Shown: one piece after another, positions 17,938 through 28,066 of the stretch | Numbering within the stretch: the stretch's first letter is position 1 | How the letters are laid out: each line of letters opens with the position of its first letter | DNA from: Calothrix brevissima NIES-22 | GTDB taxonomy: Bacteria; Cyanobacteriota; Cyanobacteriia; Cyanobacteriales; Nostocaceae | Length of the DNA stretch: 64,000 bases | Reading direction: 5' to 3' | NCBI RefSeq assembly: GCF_002367995.1 | Contig: NZ_AP018207.1 | Coordinates: 930,001-994,000, forward strand | Notes under the pieces: generated by a model | Told to the model about the DNA's origin: nothing | The model's input: only the letters and a program-made list of their open reading frames with translations | The model's database searches: none | Program-made: the position numbers and the translations under genes

Positions 17938-20163
17938 ATGACTGCCATACAGCCTTTTGCAGATAAAAATAATTGGCAACAGCAAGCAGAAAAATACCTA
18001 ATTCAAGGAAACTATAATGCTGCTGCTAGTCTTTACGAACAGGCACTTGAAATAGAGCCAGATATCAAGTCTCACTACTGGAATTTAGGATTAATGTTGC
18101 TCTTACAAGGTCAAGAAACCGAAGCACAAATGACTTGGTTTATGGCGTTGTCAGATACAGAAGCAGAACTTTCTACAACCGAATTATTAGATATTTTAGA
18201 AAAAGAATGTAAACGTCGAGTAAGTATTGAAGATTATCAAACTGCATGGGCAATTCGCCAACACATACGGGAAATCACTCCAGAAAATATCAATAATTTA
18301 CTCAATCTTATTAAGCTTGAGCTTTTAATAGAAAATTTTAGCGATTGTATTTCCCGTATATTGGAGTTAATAATTGATTTGTGTCCGAAGGAAATCAATA
18401 ATTGCGACCCTAATTTATTAGTAGATGTAATTATTAATCTTTTAATATCTAAACCTACAGAAGAATCTGTATTTAATTTTTTTGAGGCTTGTATCAATTA
18501 TTCATCACAACCATTAATTATTATTGATACAGCAATGCTGGAAGTTATCAATATTGCTGTTTTCAAGAAAATGCCTGGATTAGCAGCACGCTTTGCAGAA
18601 TGCTGTTTACAGCAAGCACCTAAACATCGTGGAGTAATTACACAGCTATCCCATTTCTACCAAAATTCTCAACAATATACTAAAGGTATAGAAACAGCCA
18701 AACGGTATTATGAATTAGCAACTACTTTAGCTGACAAAGTTTCTGCTAATTCCCTAATAGTCAGGGCTTTTATGACATCTGGTAGTTATTGGAAAGAAGT
18801 ATGTGCTAGCTTGCAGCAGCAAGTATTACTTACAAAAGAGTTAATACAAGAGAATCCAGATAATCTTGATAAAGCAACTTCTGCAATACTGTTCAATTCA
18901 GTATTTTTCTTGCCTTATATTTATGACGACCCTCAAAATAACCATCAGATTCAACATGAAATTTCTCGTTTGTGTCAGCAAAATTTAATCAAACACTATA
19001 GTGAAATTTCAAGTCGTCAAAACGATCAGTTATTACCTCGTAAAAAAAATGCTACTAGAGAGAGGAAATCTCTAAAAATAGGTTATATTTCTCATTGTTT
19101 AAAAAGGCATTCTGTAGGTTGGCTATGCAGATGGTTATTTAAATATCATGACCCAGAAAAATATAAAATTCATAGCTATTTTCTCCATGAATCAAGTAGT
19201 ATAGAACAATTCACAAAAAATAGTTTTATTGACAAATCCTATAAATTTCATCAATTTGGAATTCATGATTATGGCATCTGGGATCAAATTCAAGCTGATG
19301 AAATTGATATCTTAGTAGATTTAGATAGTATTACATTAGATCATACTTGTGAGCTAATGTCTATAAAATCTGCACCCATTCAAGTAACTTGGTTAGGCTG
19401 GGATGCTTCAGGATTGCCATCCATTGATTATTTTATTGCCGATCCTTATGTGTTACCTGAGTCAGCCCAAGATTATTACAGCGAAACAATTTTGAGATTA
19501 CCACAAACTTACATAGCTGTTGATGGTTTTGAAGTAGATGTACCTAATTTGCGGCGGGAAGATCTAAATATTCCTAGTGATGCTATAGTTTATTTCATGA
19601 CTCAGAAGGGATACAAAAGACATCAGGAGCACCTGCAATTACAGTTACGAATTATTGGAGAAGTTCCTAACAGTTATCTTTTAATTAAAGGTGATGCAGA
19701 TCCAGAAGCATCCAAAAACTTTTTTGAAAGTATGGCAGAAGCCGAGGATGTCGATTTTTCTCGACTCAGATTTTTACCTAGCGCACCTACTGAAGCTATC
19801 CACCGTGCTAATTTAGCAATTGCTGATGTAGTGCTTGATACCTATCCCTACAATGGCGCGACAACAACATTAGAAACCCTATGGATGTGCATACCTGTAG
19901 TCACCAGAGTTGGACAGCAATTTGCAGCGCGTAATAGCTACACAATGATGATGAATGCAGGAATTACAGAAGGCATCGCTTGGACTGAAGATGAATATGT
20001 TGAATGGGGTGTACGCTTGGGTAAGGATGAAAAATTACGACAACAAATATCATGGAAACTTCGCCAATCAAGGCAAACAGCACCATTGTGGAATGCAAAG
20101 CAGTTTACTCGCGATATGGAAAAAGCTTACGAGCAGATGTGGCAAAGGTATGTTGATGCGTGA
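17938..20163 (+). CDS. TPR / O-GlcNAc transferase (GT41, SPINDLY-type) protein
   Basis: A 741-residue protein with TPR-like helical repeats over about the first 330 residues (AEKYLIQGNYNAAASLYEQA...), then the GT41 catalytic region from about residue 375: LKIGYISHCLKRHSVGW (with the conserved His), VTWLGWDASGLPSIDYFIAD, and the donor-site motif VVLDTYPYNGATTTLETLWM with PVVTR after it. GT41 enzymes attach a single sugar to Ser or Thr in target proteins. It faces the same way as the pilin gene 327 bases upstream and a Pse gene cluster lies convergent just beyond, which suggests a glycosylation role. Whether it uses UDP-GlcNAc or another donor is unknown. Confidence 0.88.
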   Translation: MTAIQPFADKNNWQQQAEKYLIQGNYNAAASLYEQALEIEPDIKSHYWNLGLMLLLQGQETEAQMTWFMALSDTEAELSTTELLDILEKECKRRVSIEDYQTAWAIRQHIREITPENINNLLNLIKLELLIENFSDCISRILELIIDLCPKEINNCDPNLLVDVIINLLISKPTEESVFNFFEACINYSSQPLIIIDTAMLEVINIAVFKKMPGLAARFAECCLQQAPKHRGVITQLSHFYQNSQQYTKGIETAKRYYELATTLADKVSANSLIVRAFMTSGSYWKEVCASLQQQVLLTKELIQENPDNLDKATSAILFNSVFFLPYIYDDPQNNHQIQHEISRLCQQNLIKHYSEISSRQNDQLLPRKKNATRERKSLKIGYISHCLKRHSVGWLCRWLFKYHDPEKYKIHSYFLHESSSIEQFTKNSFIDKSYKFHQFGIHDYGIWDQIQADEIDILVDLDSITLDHTCELMSIKSAPIQVTWLGWDASGLPSIDYFIADPYVLPESAQDYYSETILRLPQTYIAVDGFEVDVPNLRREDLNIPSDAIVYFMTQKGYKRHQEHLQLQLRIIGEVPNSYLLIKGDADPEASKNFFESMAEAEDVDFSRLRFLPSAPTEAIHRANLAIADVVLDTYPYNGATTTLETLWMCIPVVTRVGQQFAARNSYTMMMNAGITEGIAWTEDEYVEWGVRLGKDEKLRQQISWKLRQSRQTAPLWNAKQFTRDMEKAYEQMWQRYVDA

Positions 20164-20201
20164 TGATATCAAGTATAAAACCCATAATCAATAGTAGATG
20201 A

Positions 20202-20227
20202 AAAGCTTGCACCAGCAAGCTTTTTTC
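20202..20227 (+). terminator. Rho-independent terminator of the TPR-OGT gene
   Basis: Stem AAAGCTTGC, loop ACCA, stem GCAAGCTTT, then a T run, 39 bases after the stop codon. Strong and unidirectional. It faces the convergent Pse cluster. Confidence 0.92.
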
Positions 20228-20310
20228 TTATAAATGAAAAAAATACCAGAGATTCAAATCTCCGGCTTATAGAATAATATTCAAGAAAACCATTAATTTA
20301 AATTTGATAA

Positions 20311-23300
20311 CTAAACAAAAGTGGTTTCTAAAGTTGAATTCATAAGTTTATTCCAATCCCAAACAGAAAGTTCTGCAACTGGTAATTGTGCTAATGCTAG
20401 CTTATTATCAATTTCTAAAGTAATTCTTGCTGTCAGGTTAGGTAATAAAGCTTGCCACTGATGATTGCTTAATATGTCCACCAGAGAAATTTCTAGTTCC
20501 TCCGTTATATCTAAATCTTCGTTCATCAATAGATTCATAGCTATACTTGATAAAAATATTTCTGCATCTTCTAATGCAATATTATTTGTATCAATTAACA
20601 AGGTAGTTTTTTGACTTTCAGGATAAGTAGCAAGCACTTTAATAACTTGCTCTAATTCTAAGCCAATAGATTCTTCTGACTGACTCCAATCCGGAAAAAT
20701 AATCAGGTTAATTTCTCTGAGATGTAAATCCTGATTTAGAGTATCTGCAAGATAATTATTAAAGATGCGTTTAAATAGGCTTTCTATTTTAGCTGAATAG
20801 GAGCGACTATCTAAAAAGCTAGGATTATCTTGCATTTTGTCCTTAATTTCTTTTATCTTCTGCTGGCGTAATTTAGGATTATTAGCAAGTGCGATCGCTA
20901 ATTTGATGTAAGACTCTTCAGTATAAGCAACTAAATCATCAATATCCAGTGATTGGATGATAGCAGCACCCATTGCTGAACGAAAACTATAACCTTGTCT
21001 GGTAATGACTGGTAAATTAACCTGTAATGGTTCGATGAGAGAAGTAGTACCGGCAAATGGATAAGAATCAAGATAGACATCAGCAATTTTCAAGTATTCC
21101 TTAACCTCTTCTCGATTCGGTACAGGTTGAGGATCTAAGACTATCAATCTATTTGCTGATATGCCATATTCTTCAAAGACTTTACTCAAGTAATTTTCAA
21201 AAGATTCTTTTGGATAAGCATTTGACCAATTTGGGCCATATGGAAGCAATATTAAAACTGAATTTGGTACTCCTAAAATAATTTTAGCCCATGTATTAAT
21301 TAGCTCTGGAATAATCTTAAAGAAGTTAGCACCAGAGATAAAAACTAAAGTATCTTCAGCAATTCCTAAATCTTCTCGAGTAACTTCAATATTTACCTGT
21401 TCTTGTTCAGTACCATAACTAAAACAATGAGCCGTCCCTGCTAATTTCAGCAACTTTTCTCGATACTGTTCTTGTGCTGTTGGTGATGGATCGGTAAGTG
21501 TACCGGAAATATAATAATCCATGTGTCTGATTCCAGTAGTAACTACAGATCCGCCACTAGTAGCTTGTATTCTTGCTAACCTATGCATTGCTAAGAGGCT
21601 GATTGGATTGGTTACTGCTGTGACATTCGTAGCAATAAATAATATATCGATATCATCAGCACGAATCGTATCTACTTGTTCTGATAAATTTTGTGGTAAC
21701 AGCTTAAAAAAGTTGGCACAACTTCGACAATATTGCTCTAGTGGATGACCAGTTTGATTAAGAGAGTACAAAATTACTTCAAAGTCTCTGCTGATATATT
21801 CATAAACAGGCAGGTAAGCAAATGTTTCAGAAGAGGGTAAGAAATGGGCTGCTAAAATACCTAAGCGAATTTTTTTTCGATTTACATGTCTATCTGCAAA
21901 CTCATAATCGATGACACAGCCGTTATGCTTGAGTAAAAACTCGATAATTTCTGCCCGTTTCACATAAGCATTTTTGAGATTAGCTTCATTAAAGTACAAA
22001 GGAATAAAATTAGCAATATTGACAAATTGTCTGGCTATACTCTGCCAAAAACCAGAGTCAGGCTCATTCAATATGGATGTATGTAAATAATCAATCCATT
22101 CTTGCATAGAGCGGTAATAATTATTTGCTTCTCCAATTCCTTGAAAATCAGGCTGAGAGGAAAATATAAACTGCAAATAATCACTAATTAACCAATTCGG
22201 TATACATGATAAATCATGCTGTAGTGGTAATTGATCGGCACGGCAATACAGCATAGCTGCTAGTAAATATTGAATAGCTTGAGGCTGTTCAAAACCTTTG
22301 GATAAATTTTTAACTAGGTCGTTAACAAAAATTTTTTCTCCATCAGTTAGACCTTCGTATTTAATGCTGCTATTTAGTAGCATCTTATGTGTTTTACCTA
22401 GAAGACCCAAGTACATATCTGCTATTCGATCTGCTGATAGCTTTAACCATTGCTCTGCTATTTCTTGTCGTACTTGGCGATACTTAGAAGCGTCTTGGGT
22501 TAATATTGTATATCTGTAGAAAGCTTGTTCTCTTGTAATTTCGGGGTAACGGCGATCGCTATAAATTGTATAAAAAAGTTTCTGATAATCTAACAGAATA
22601 TTTTCCTTTACAGCAGCATTACGACGAGTTTGCTGTTGAGCATGAATCCGGAAGTGAGACAGAACTTTATCCACAAAACCGACTTTGTAGCAAGTCATAA
22701 TTCTGAGCCACATTTCCAGATCTACAAGCTGACAAAACTCAGCGTTAAACAATCCTACCTGTTCAAACACAGATTTTTTAATCAAAATTGTAGTTGGCTC
22801 TCCAATCTTATTAATTGGATGATCCAGTAGGTTTGGATCTGCTAAAAGTTCTTGTCCCGACTGAATAGATTTTAAACTTGACCAAGCCTGATGTACATCT
22901 TTGGCTTCGTGGTGTGCTAATAAATTAAGTTGATTATGAGGATCGCCAACTGCTGCAAAAAGTTGGCGTGGTGAAAATACTAGTCCGATTTCATCATCTT
23001 TTTCGGCCAAGATAATCATTTCTTCAATAGCATTTGGTTCTAATAAATCATCTTGAAATAAAAACTTTATATATTTACCTTTTGCTTGATCAACACAGAA
23101 ATTCCAATTTTCAGCTAATCCATATTGTTCGTGCTTAATAATCTTATGATTAACATTAGTCCTGTCTAAAATAAATTTGATTAAATCTATAGTTCTATCG
23201 CTAGAACCATCATCAGATATAATTATTTCTAGATAAGGATAAGTCTGTGATAAGGCACTAGAAATTGCTTCAATTATAAATGCTTCACCATTAAACGTAG

Positions 23301-24378
23301 GAATACATATACTTACTAAAGGCAAGTCTTTAGCTTTAAGCGATGAAATGTCTTCTATGGTTTGTATTGCAGAAATATTCTCTTTTTCTAAATTTAGATT
23401 AGATCTGCATTTTTCATTTAAAGAAATAATTCTAGATTTAGCTTGATTTCTAAATTGAATTTCGGCATCAATTAATAGTTGTCTAAGTTCTATTTTTGAC
23501 TTGAGATTATGAGTTCCCAGATAGTAATCAACTATGTCCATTTGTGCGGGCATAGTTTGATGTTGAGGCACAGCAAAAAGTGATTTTAAAGCTAATTCTC
23601 TATCGCTAGGTGTATGTGCGACATCATGCTTTAGTAGCGCTTCACTTTGAGCTGTATAACTAGTTTTAATTGAATTTAAGTGAAAATAAGAACAGCCTGA
23701 TTTGACAGAATAAAATATATGTGTTCCTAATTCATTACCAGCAGCATAGCGATACATGGAACAAAGATGGTAAAATCGTAATAAGAAGTTATGGTCAAAA
23801 ATATGCCCAGCAGAAACTATGTTTAGTCCTCTTTTCTTAAAGGGAATATCTCTGCCTAAGTTAAAATCTTTCCAATATAAACATACAGTGACGGGTTGAT
23901 ATTCATCATCGAGATTTATTAATTCTTCTGCTAAGGCTTCAAAATCCAGTTGAGCTGTAACGTAACCAGTAGAGTGAGAAGGAAAAAAGATAGTTCCCTT
24001 CCTCTGAGGCTTGGGCTGCTGTTTCAGAAGTTCTATAGCATATAAAAATGGTGATGCGGCTGGAATAATATTTTTTTTAGGCTGGCAATTTTTAACTGCA
24101 TTAATATATGTATCTTCTCGGTAAGCTGGATAGCAATATAGGCTGAGAAGTGGAGATTCAATTTCAGCTTGCCAGATATGGTTATTACTTAAGTCAGGCC
24201 CGTGAACTAATAAAGCTTTCAAAGGATATTTTTCTGGAAAATTTACATATTGCTTAATGATAAAATCCATACCATAAAAAGAATTACCAAAAAATAATTC
24301 ATTATTAGGTAATGGTTTATCAGTACATAGCTTTACAAGGTCTTTTTGGCTGGCAAGGACATCTTCTAGATTTAACAT
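20311..24378 (-). CDS. Three-module glycosyltransferase (GT-B-like + GT2 + GT41-like)
   Basis: 1355 residues. Residues 1-330: a domain with KGTIFFPSHSTGYVTAQ and GNELGTHIFYSVKSG, the latter like the nucleotide-sugar pocket loop of GT-B enzymes. From about residue 352 to 590: a GT2 (GT-A) domain with VSICIPTFNGEAFI, ISDDGSSDRTI and FLFQDDLLE. From about 831 to 1183: a GT41-like domain (KIRLGILAAHFLPSSE, QATSGGSVVTTGIRHMDYYIS, DVYLDSYPFAGTTSLIEPL). A last 165-residue acidic domain of unknown type follows. It is the last gene of the pseudaminic-acid operon, 111 bases after pseI. It is the best candidate here for attaching Pse or further sugars. Each module assignment is by motif only; activity of the GT41-like part is uncertain since some OGT residues differ. 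Confidence 0.8.
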   Translation of the reverse strand: MLNLEDVLASQKDLVKLCTDKPLPNNELFFGNSFYGMDFIIKQYVNFPEKYPLKALLVHGPDLSNNHIWQAEIESPLLSLYCYPAYREDTYINAVKNCQPKKNIIPAASPFLYAIELLKQQPKPQRKGTIFFPSHSTGYVTAQLDFEALAEELINLDDEYQPVTVCLYWKDFNLGRDIPFKKRGLNIVSAGHIFDHNFLLRFYHLCSMYRYAAGNELGTHIFYSVKSGCSYFHLNSIKTSYTAQSEALLKHDVAHTPSDRELALKSLFAVPQHQTMPAQMDIVDYYLGTHNLKSKIELRQLLIDAEIQFRNQAKSRIISLNEKCRSNLNLEKENISAIQTIEDISSLKAKDLPLVSICIPTFNGEAFIIEAISSALSQTYPYLEIIISDDGSSDRTIDLIKFILDRTNVNHKIIKHEQYGLAENWNFCVDQAKGKYIKFLFQDDLLEPNAIEEMIILAEKDDEIGLVFSPRQLFAAVGDPHNQLNLLAHHEAKDVHQAWSSLKSIQSGQELLADPNLLDHPINKIGEPTTILIKKSVFEQVGLFNAEFCQLVDLEMWLRIMTCYKVGFVDKVLSHFRIHAQQQTRRNAAVKENILLDYQKLFYTIYSDRRYPEITREQAFYRYTILTQDASKYRQVRQEIAEQWLKLSADRIADMYLGLLGKTHKMLLNSSIKYEGLTDGEKIFVNDLVKNLSKGFEQPQAIQYLLAAMLYCRADQLPLQHDLSCIPNWLISDYLQFIFSSQPDFQGIGEANNYYRSMQEWIDYLHTSILNEPDSGFWQSIARQFVNIANFIPLYFNEANLKNAYVKRAEIIEFLLKHNGCVIDYEFADRHVNRKKIRLGILAAHFLPSSETFAYLPVYEYISRDFEVILYSLNQTGHPLEQYCRSCANFFKLLPQNLSEQVDTIRADDIDILFIATNVTAVTNPISLLAMHRLARIQATSGGSVVTTGIRHMDYYISGTLTDPSPTAQEQYREKLLKLAGTAHCFSYGTEQEQVNIEVTREDLGIAEDTLVFISGANFFKIIPELINTWAKIILGVPNSVLILLPYGPNWSNAYPKESFENYLSKVFEEYGISANRLIVLDPQPVPNREEVKEYLKIADVYLDSYPFAGTTSLIEPLQVNLPVITRQGYSFRSAMGAAIIQSLDIDDLVAYTEESYIKLAIALANNPKLRQQKIKEIKDKMQDNPSFLDSRSYSAKIESLFKRIFNNYLADTLNQDLHLREINLIIFPDWSQSEESIGLELEQVIKVLATYPESQKTTLLIDTNNIALEDAEIFLSSIAMNLLMNEDLDITEELEISLVDILSNHQWQALLPNLTARITLEIDNKLALAQLPVAELSVWDWNKLMNSTLETTFV

Positions 24379-24489
24379 GATAAATTTCCGTATTTTAGTA
24401 TTGCATGGATTAAAAAATTCTCAGGTTGCTAATTCTAAAAATTTATTTTTTTTAGACTTTAAACAATCTCAGCGAATTACCTAAATCTT

Positions 24490-25542
24490 TTAACTAAGCC
24501 AATCCCATCTGACAGGTGTTCCTTTTTTGATATCTTGTTTGATTCGTTTTCCCAGGAGAAAGTCGTAATACTTTGGTGGTAAACCAAAACCTGGACGTAC
24601 TGCTTTAAGATTGTGTGGTGTAAATATATCTCCTGCCTTCATATCTGTAGCAACGTAGAGCGATCGCCTAAAATTTAAAGAAGCTTTCTCAGCTTGCGTC
24701 GGGCCGTAGTTAATCTTACCCAGTGATTGCCAAGCTTTTTCAGTTTCCACAACCAGTTGATGCATTTCTTCTGGTTCCATCGAAAAGGCAGAATCAACAC
24801 CACCATCAGCGCGACGCAGAGTAAAGTGTTTCTCAATAAATGTCGCTCCTAAAGCAACACTGGCAACAGCAACACCAATTCCCATCGTGTGATCGGATAA
24901 CCCCACCTGTACGTTGAACAAATCGCGCAGATGAGGAATAGTCAACAAATTACTATCCTTTGGTGTCGCCGGATAAGTACTGGTACATTTAAGTAAAATT
25001 AAATCCTTACAGCCTGCTTCTCTAGCTGTCTGTACCGTTTCATCTAACTCCGAAATTGTCGCCATACCAGTAGAGATAATCATCGGTTTACCAGTACTAG
25101 CTACTTTCCGGATTAGAGGTAAATCAGTATTTTCAAAGGAAGCTATTTTATAGCAAGGTACTTCTAAAGATTCGAGAAAATCTACAGCCGTAATATCAAA
25201 AGGAGTACTAAAGCAGATAATTCCTCGTTGCTTGCAACGCTCAAAAATTGGTTTGTGCCATTCCCAAGGCGTGTAAGCTTGTTGGTAAAGCTGATACAGA
25301 GATTGACCATGCCAAAGACTATTAGGATTATCAATATAAAAATCACCATCTTTGATATCCAACGTCATAGTATCTGCTGTATAAGTTTGGAGTTTAAGGG
25401 CATGTGCTCCAGCTTTGGCGGCTGCGTCCACTATTTCTAAAGCTAATTCTAATGATTGGTTGTGATTGCCTGATAATTCAGCAACCACAAACGGTAAACT
25501 ATCTGCACCAATTTTTTTATCTGCAATGTTAATTTCTTGCAT
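24490..25542 (-). CDS. pseI: Pseudaminic acid synthase PseI
   Basis: Condenses 6-deoxy-AltdiNAc with PEP to give pseudaminic acid. The 350-residue protein has a NeuB-type TIM barrel (VVAELSGNHNQSLELA, HALKLQTYTADTMTLD, KIASFENTDLP, STGMATISELDE, IEKHFTLRRADGGVDSAFSMEPEE) and a C-terminal SAF-type antifreeze-like domain (FRRSLYVATDMKAGD, VRPGFGLPP). HFTL..ADGG(V)DSAFS is typical of the PseI rather than NeuB subgroup, by my knowledge of the family. It abuts the pseG-pseH gene (stop and ATG adjacent), so translation is coupled. Confidence 0.92.
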   Translation of the reverse strand: MQEINIADKKIGADSLPFVVAELSGNHNQSLELALEIVDAAAKAGAHALKLQTYTADTMTLDIKDGDFYIDNPNSLWHGQSLYQLYQQAYTPWEWHKPIFERCKQRGIICFSTPFDITAVDFLESLEVPCYKIASFENTDLPLIRKVASTGKPMIISTGMATISELDETVQTAREAGCKDLILLKCTSTYPATPKDSNLLTIPHLRDLFNVQVGLSDHTMGIGVAVASVALGATFIEKHFTLRRADGGVDSAFSMEPEEMHQLVVETEKAWQSLGKINYGPTQAEKASLNFRRSLYVATDMKAGDIFTPHNLKAVRPGFGLPPKYYDFLLGKRIKQDIKKGTPVRWDWLS

Positions 25543-27051
25543 TTAATCACCAATAAAATTGTCTCTACTTAGAACTAAATCAAATGCGGGATATTCTCTA
25601 ATCTTAGTGATTCCTATTTTTTTAAATCCAGCCTTTGAAAATACTTTAATTGATGCTTGATTATCATTTTTTATATAAGCGTGAATCAGGGAAATATGCG
25701 AATTTGAAAAAATTTTTTTACATCCTAAATGAATTAATTTATAACCATAGCCTTGATGACGAAATTTTTTATCAATACTAATAGAGATAATAGCTTCATC
25801 TCCGTTGATGTCATAACGAATTTGACCTACAGGTAAATCGTTTTTCGCCACACCAATGTATAAAATAGTATTAGAAGAGTGCAGTCTTGATTGGAACCAT
25901 TCAACATGATCTTCCCAAGGTATAGGTTTTGTGGAAAAAGAAAAAGCCCTGACTTCTGGATCGTTTGACCATTCCCATAACAATTGGCAGTCTTCTGAGC
26001 AAGCCAAGCGTAATTTCAACATCTTGGTTTCTAGATGTTGAAATACATGCTTACTTCCTTGACCGTCTATTAATTTTTGTCCAAGTTGATTCATTTCTAC
26101 TCGTATATGTGTAGCTATTAGTAAGTCAGAAATAGCCAATGCTATTTCACTAATAGAAACATCTTCATGCCATCCAAGATTGATCGAGACTTTCATTTGG
26201 TCTAGTTTTTGTGCGATCGCTCTTTGGTTTTCGGCTAAAATTAGAATCACGCTAGGTAAACCCATAAAAGCTAGTTCCCAACAGGTACTACCACCAGCTG
26301 TTATGGCCACATCAGCCCAAGCCATCAACTCAGGCATATTTGTCACATTCTTTTCTAAACGAATAGGAAATTGCGAATTCTGCGATGCTAATCGCAATTG
26401 CTCATAGTGAGGATTACTTCCACCGACTACAACTATTGCTTCTAGTTCATCTATCGCTACAAGCTGTAATGCTTGAATCACTTTTAGGGTAACATTATCA
26501 GCATCACTACCACCTAGTGTCACCAGAATTTTATTCGCCTTTGAACAGAGCGATCGCTCCCATCCCTTCCACTGTAAAAACTCACTACGCAAGAGTGTGT
26601 AACCTGTACCCAACAATAACTCAGTATCAACATCTCGGTTGGGATACATAGCTTCATTGGCATAAATATTATGATTTAAAATCAGGTCTGCATAATAGTA
26701 GTTTGCATGTCCATAATCATCAATAAATAGCAGTCTTATCCCATAAGACTTGATTACTTGTTGGTATTGCTCGCCAAAATTATATCCATCTAATACTATC
26801 CAATTAGCATTGAGTTCCTTAGCACGATTTGCAGTTTCTTGAGCATCTTCAACAGTTCCTATACTCGCTGACAAGCGAATAATTTTCATTCTTTCTGATA
26901 GCAACCTTTGTTCTAATACAGGAACTGCGTTAGCCATCATAAAAATTGGCTGATATCCAGCGTTCTGGCAAACTTGAGCCAAAGCTAAACAACGCATTAA
27001 GTGCCCAGTACCGATTTCAATCGAAGCATCTGTACGAATAATCAAGTTCAT
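25543..27051 (-). CDS. pseG: PseG-PseH fusion: UDP-sugar hydrolase and N-acetyltransferase
   Basis: Two Pse-pathway enzymes in one 502-residue chain. Residues 1-335 are PseG, which releases UDP from UDP-6-deoxy-AltdiNAc: IGTGHLMRCLALAQ, FIDDYGHANYYYADL, LVTLGGSDADNVT and TAGGSTCWELAFMGLPSV, a GT28-like fold. Residues 343-502 are a GNAT-type acetyltransferase (LLWEWSNDPEVRAFS, HQGYGYKLIHLGC, NDNQASIKVFSKAGF) matching PseH, which acetylates the 4-amino group. The fused order reverses the reaction order: PseH acts before PseG. It follows the methyltransferase gene without a gap. Confidence 0.92.
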   Translation of the reverse strand: MNLIIRTDASIEIGTGHLMRCLALAQVCQNAGYQPIFMMANAVPVLEQRLLSERMKIIRLSASIGTVEDAQETANRAKELNANWIVLDGYNFGEQYQQVIKSYGIRLLFIDDYGHANYYYADLILNHNIYANEAMYPNRDVDTELLLGTGYTLLRSEFLQWKGWERSLCSKANKILVTLGGSDADNVTLKVIQALQLVAIDELEAIVVVGGSNPHYEQLRLASQNSQFPIRLEKNVTNMPELMAWADVAITAGGSTCWELAFMGLPSVILILAENQRAIAQKLDQMKVSINLGWHEDVSISEIALAISDLLIATHIRVEMNQLGQKLIDGQGSKHVFQHLETKMLKLRLACSEDCQLLWEWSNDPEVRAFSFSTKPIPWEDHVEWFQSRLHSSNTILYIGVAKNDLPVGQIRYDINGDEAIISISIDKKFRHQGYGYKLIHLGCKKIFSNSHISLIHAYIKNDNQASIKVFSKAGFKKIGITKIREYPAFDLVLSRDNFIGD

Positions 27052-28047
27052 TTATTGCTTCCTGGCAACCAATAGCATATTTGATGAAAGATTATTAGCG
27101 GATAAAAAGTTTTGAAAAGCCTCACCTTTACTCTCCCACTCTTCTATAAGAATGAGTTTTAAAAAAGGATTATTACTAACATCAAATTCGCCAGAAAGAA
27201 TTTTGTTACGTACTAACTCAGCATCCAGTTTTCCTGGTGTGTTTTTTTCAATCACTTCAAAACCGCAAGATTCTAATAACCTGGCAAGTGAATTTATATT
27301 GAACAAATTTATGTGTTCATTATCAACAGCACTTGATTTATCACCTAAAGTAAGTATGTCAAAGCCCTTAACATTTGGACATGTCAGGATAAATATTCCT
27401 GAATTACGCAGTAAGTCATAGCATTTAGTTACAAATTCTCTAGGAGCAAAGAGATGCTCAATAACTTCAAAGTTGACAATGACATCAACAGAATCATTAT
27501 CAAAAGCAACTAACTCTATTGGTTTTTCAATAATTGCTATACCGCGATCGCGACAAGTTTGTGCCAAATCAGGTGTCGGTTCAACTCCAATGACACGCTG
27601 AAAAATGCCAGTTTTCTGCATTTCTTCACAGAAGATGCCAAATCCTGCACCAACTTCTAATATCGTATTGGTTGGGATACTAAATTTTTGGCAAATCTCA
27701 AGCACTTTTTGAACGCGAGGTTGGAAAATCTTCTCCCGTCTTACTAATTCTGAAGCAGGAAATATATATTTATTCCAATAACTATAATTTTCCGAATTTT
27801 GATAATATTCTTCTAAATGTTCTGGTCGAGGTCGAGGATTAGCATAAACCGTGTCACAACTTTGACAAATTACAAACTGAATTCCGTTTTTCTCATAAAT
27901 TTGTTTGTGATTTGTAGAAGTACATGCAGGACAAGCTACATTAATAAAATTTTGCTTGTGTTTTAGTAAACGTTGAATATCAGCAGCAAGCCTTTCAGCT
28001 TGACCTTTCATCAGTTCTTCCGGTCTAATATCTGCTTCTTTAAACAT
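27052..28047 (-). CDS. Zinc-ribbon class I SAM-dependent methyltransferase
   Basis: 331 residues. An N-terminal zinc ribbon (CPACTSTNH, then CQSCDTVYANPRP) is followed by a class I methyltransferase with motif I ILEVGAGFGIFCEEM and the post-motif LLRNSGIFILTCPN. Methyltransferases of this shape are frequent in surface sugar and C-/O-methylation clusters. The substrate is not known, but its place in the Pse operon (start 19 bases after the dioxygenase stop, stop abutting pseG-pseH) suggests an activated sugar or glycan. Confidence 0.85.
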   Translation of the reverse strand: MFKEADIRPEELMKGQAERLAADIQRLLKHKQNFINVACPACTSTNHKQIYEKNGIQFVICQSCDTVYANPRPRPEHLEEYYQNSENYSYWNKYIFPASELVRREKIFQPRVQKVLEICQKFSIPTNTILEVGAGFGIFCEEMQKTGIFQRVIGVEPTPDLAQTCRDRGIAIIEKPIELVAFDNDSVDVIVNFEVIEHLFAPREFVTKCYDLLRNSGIFILTCPNVKGFDILTLGDKSSAVDNEHINLFNINSLARLLESCGFEVIEKNTPGKLDAELVRNKILSGEFDVSNNPFLKLILIEEWESKGEAFQNFLSANNLSSNMLLVARKQ

Positions 28048-28066
28048 AATTTTTTCACCTTTACTA

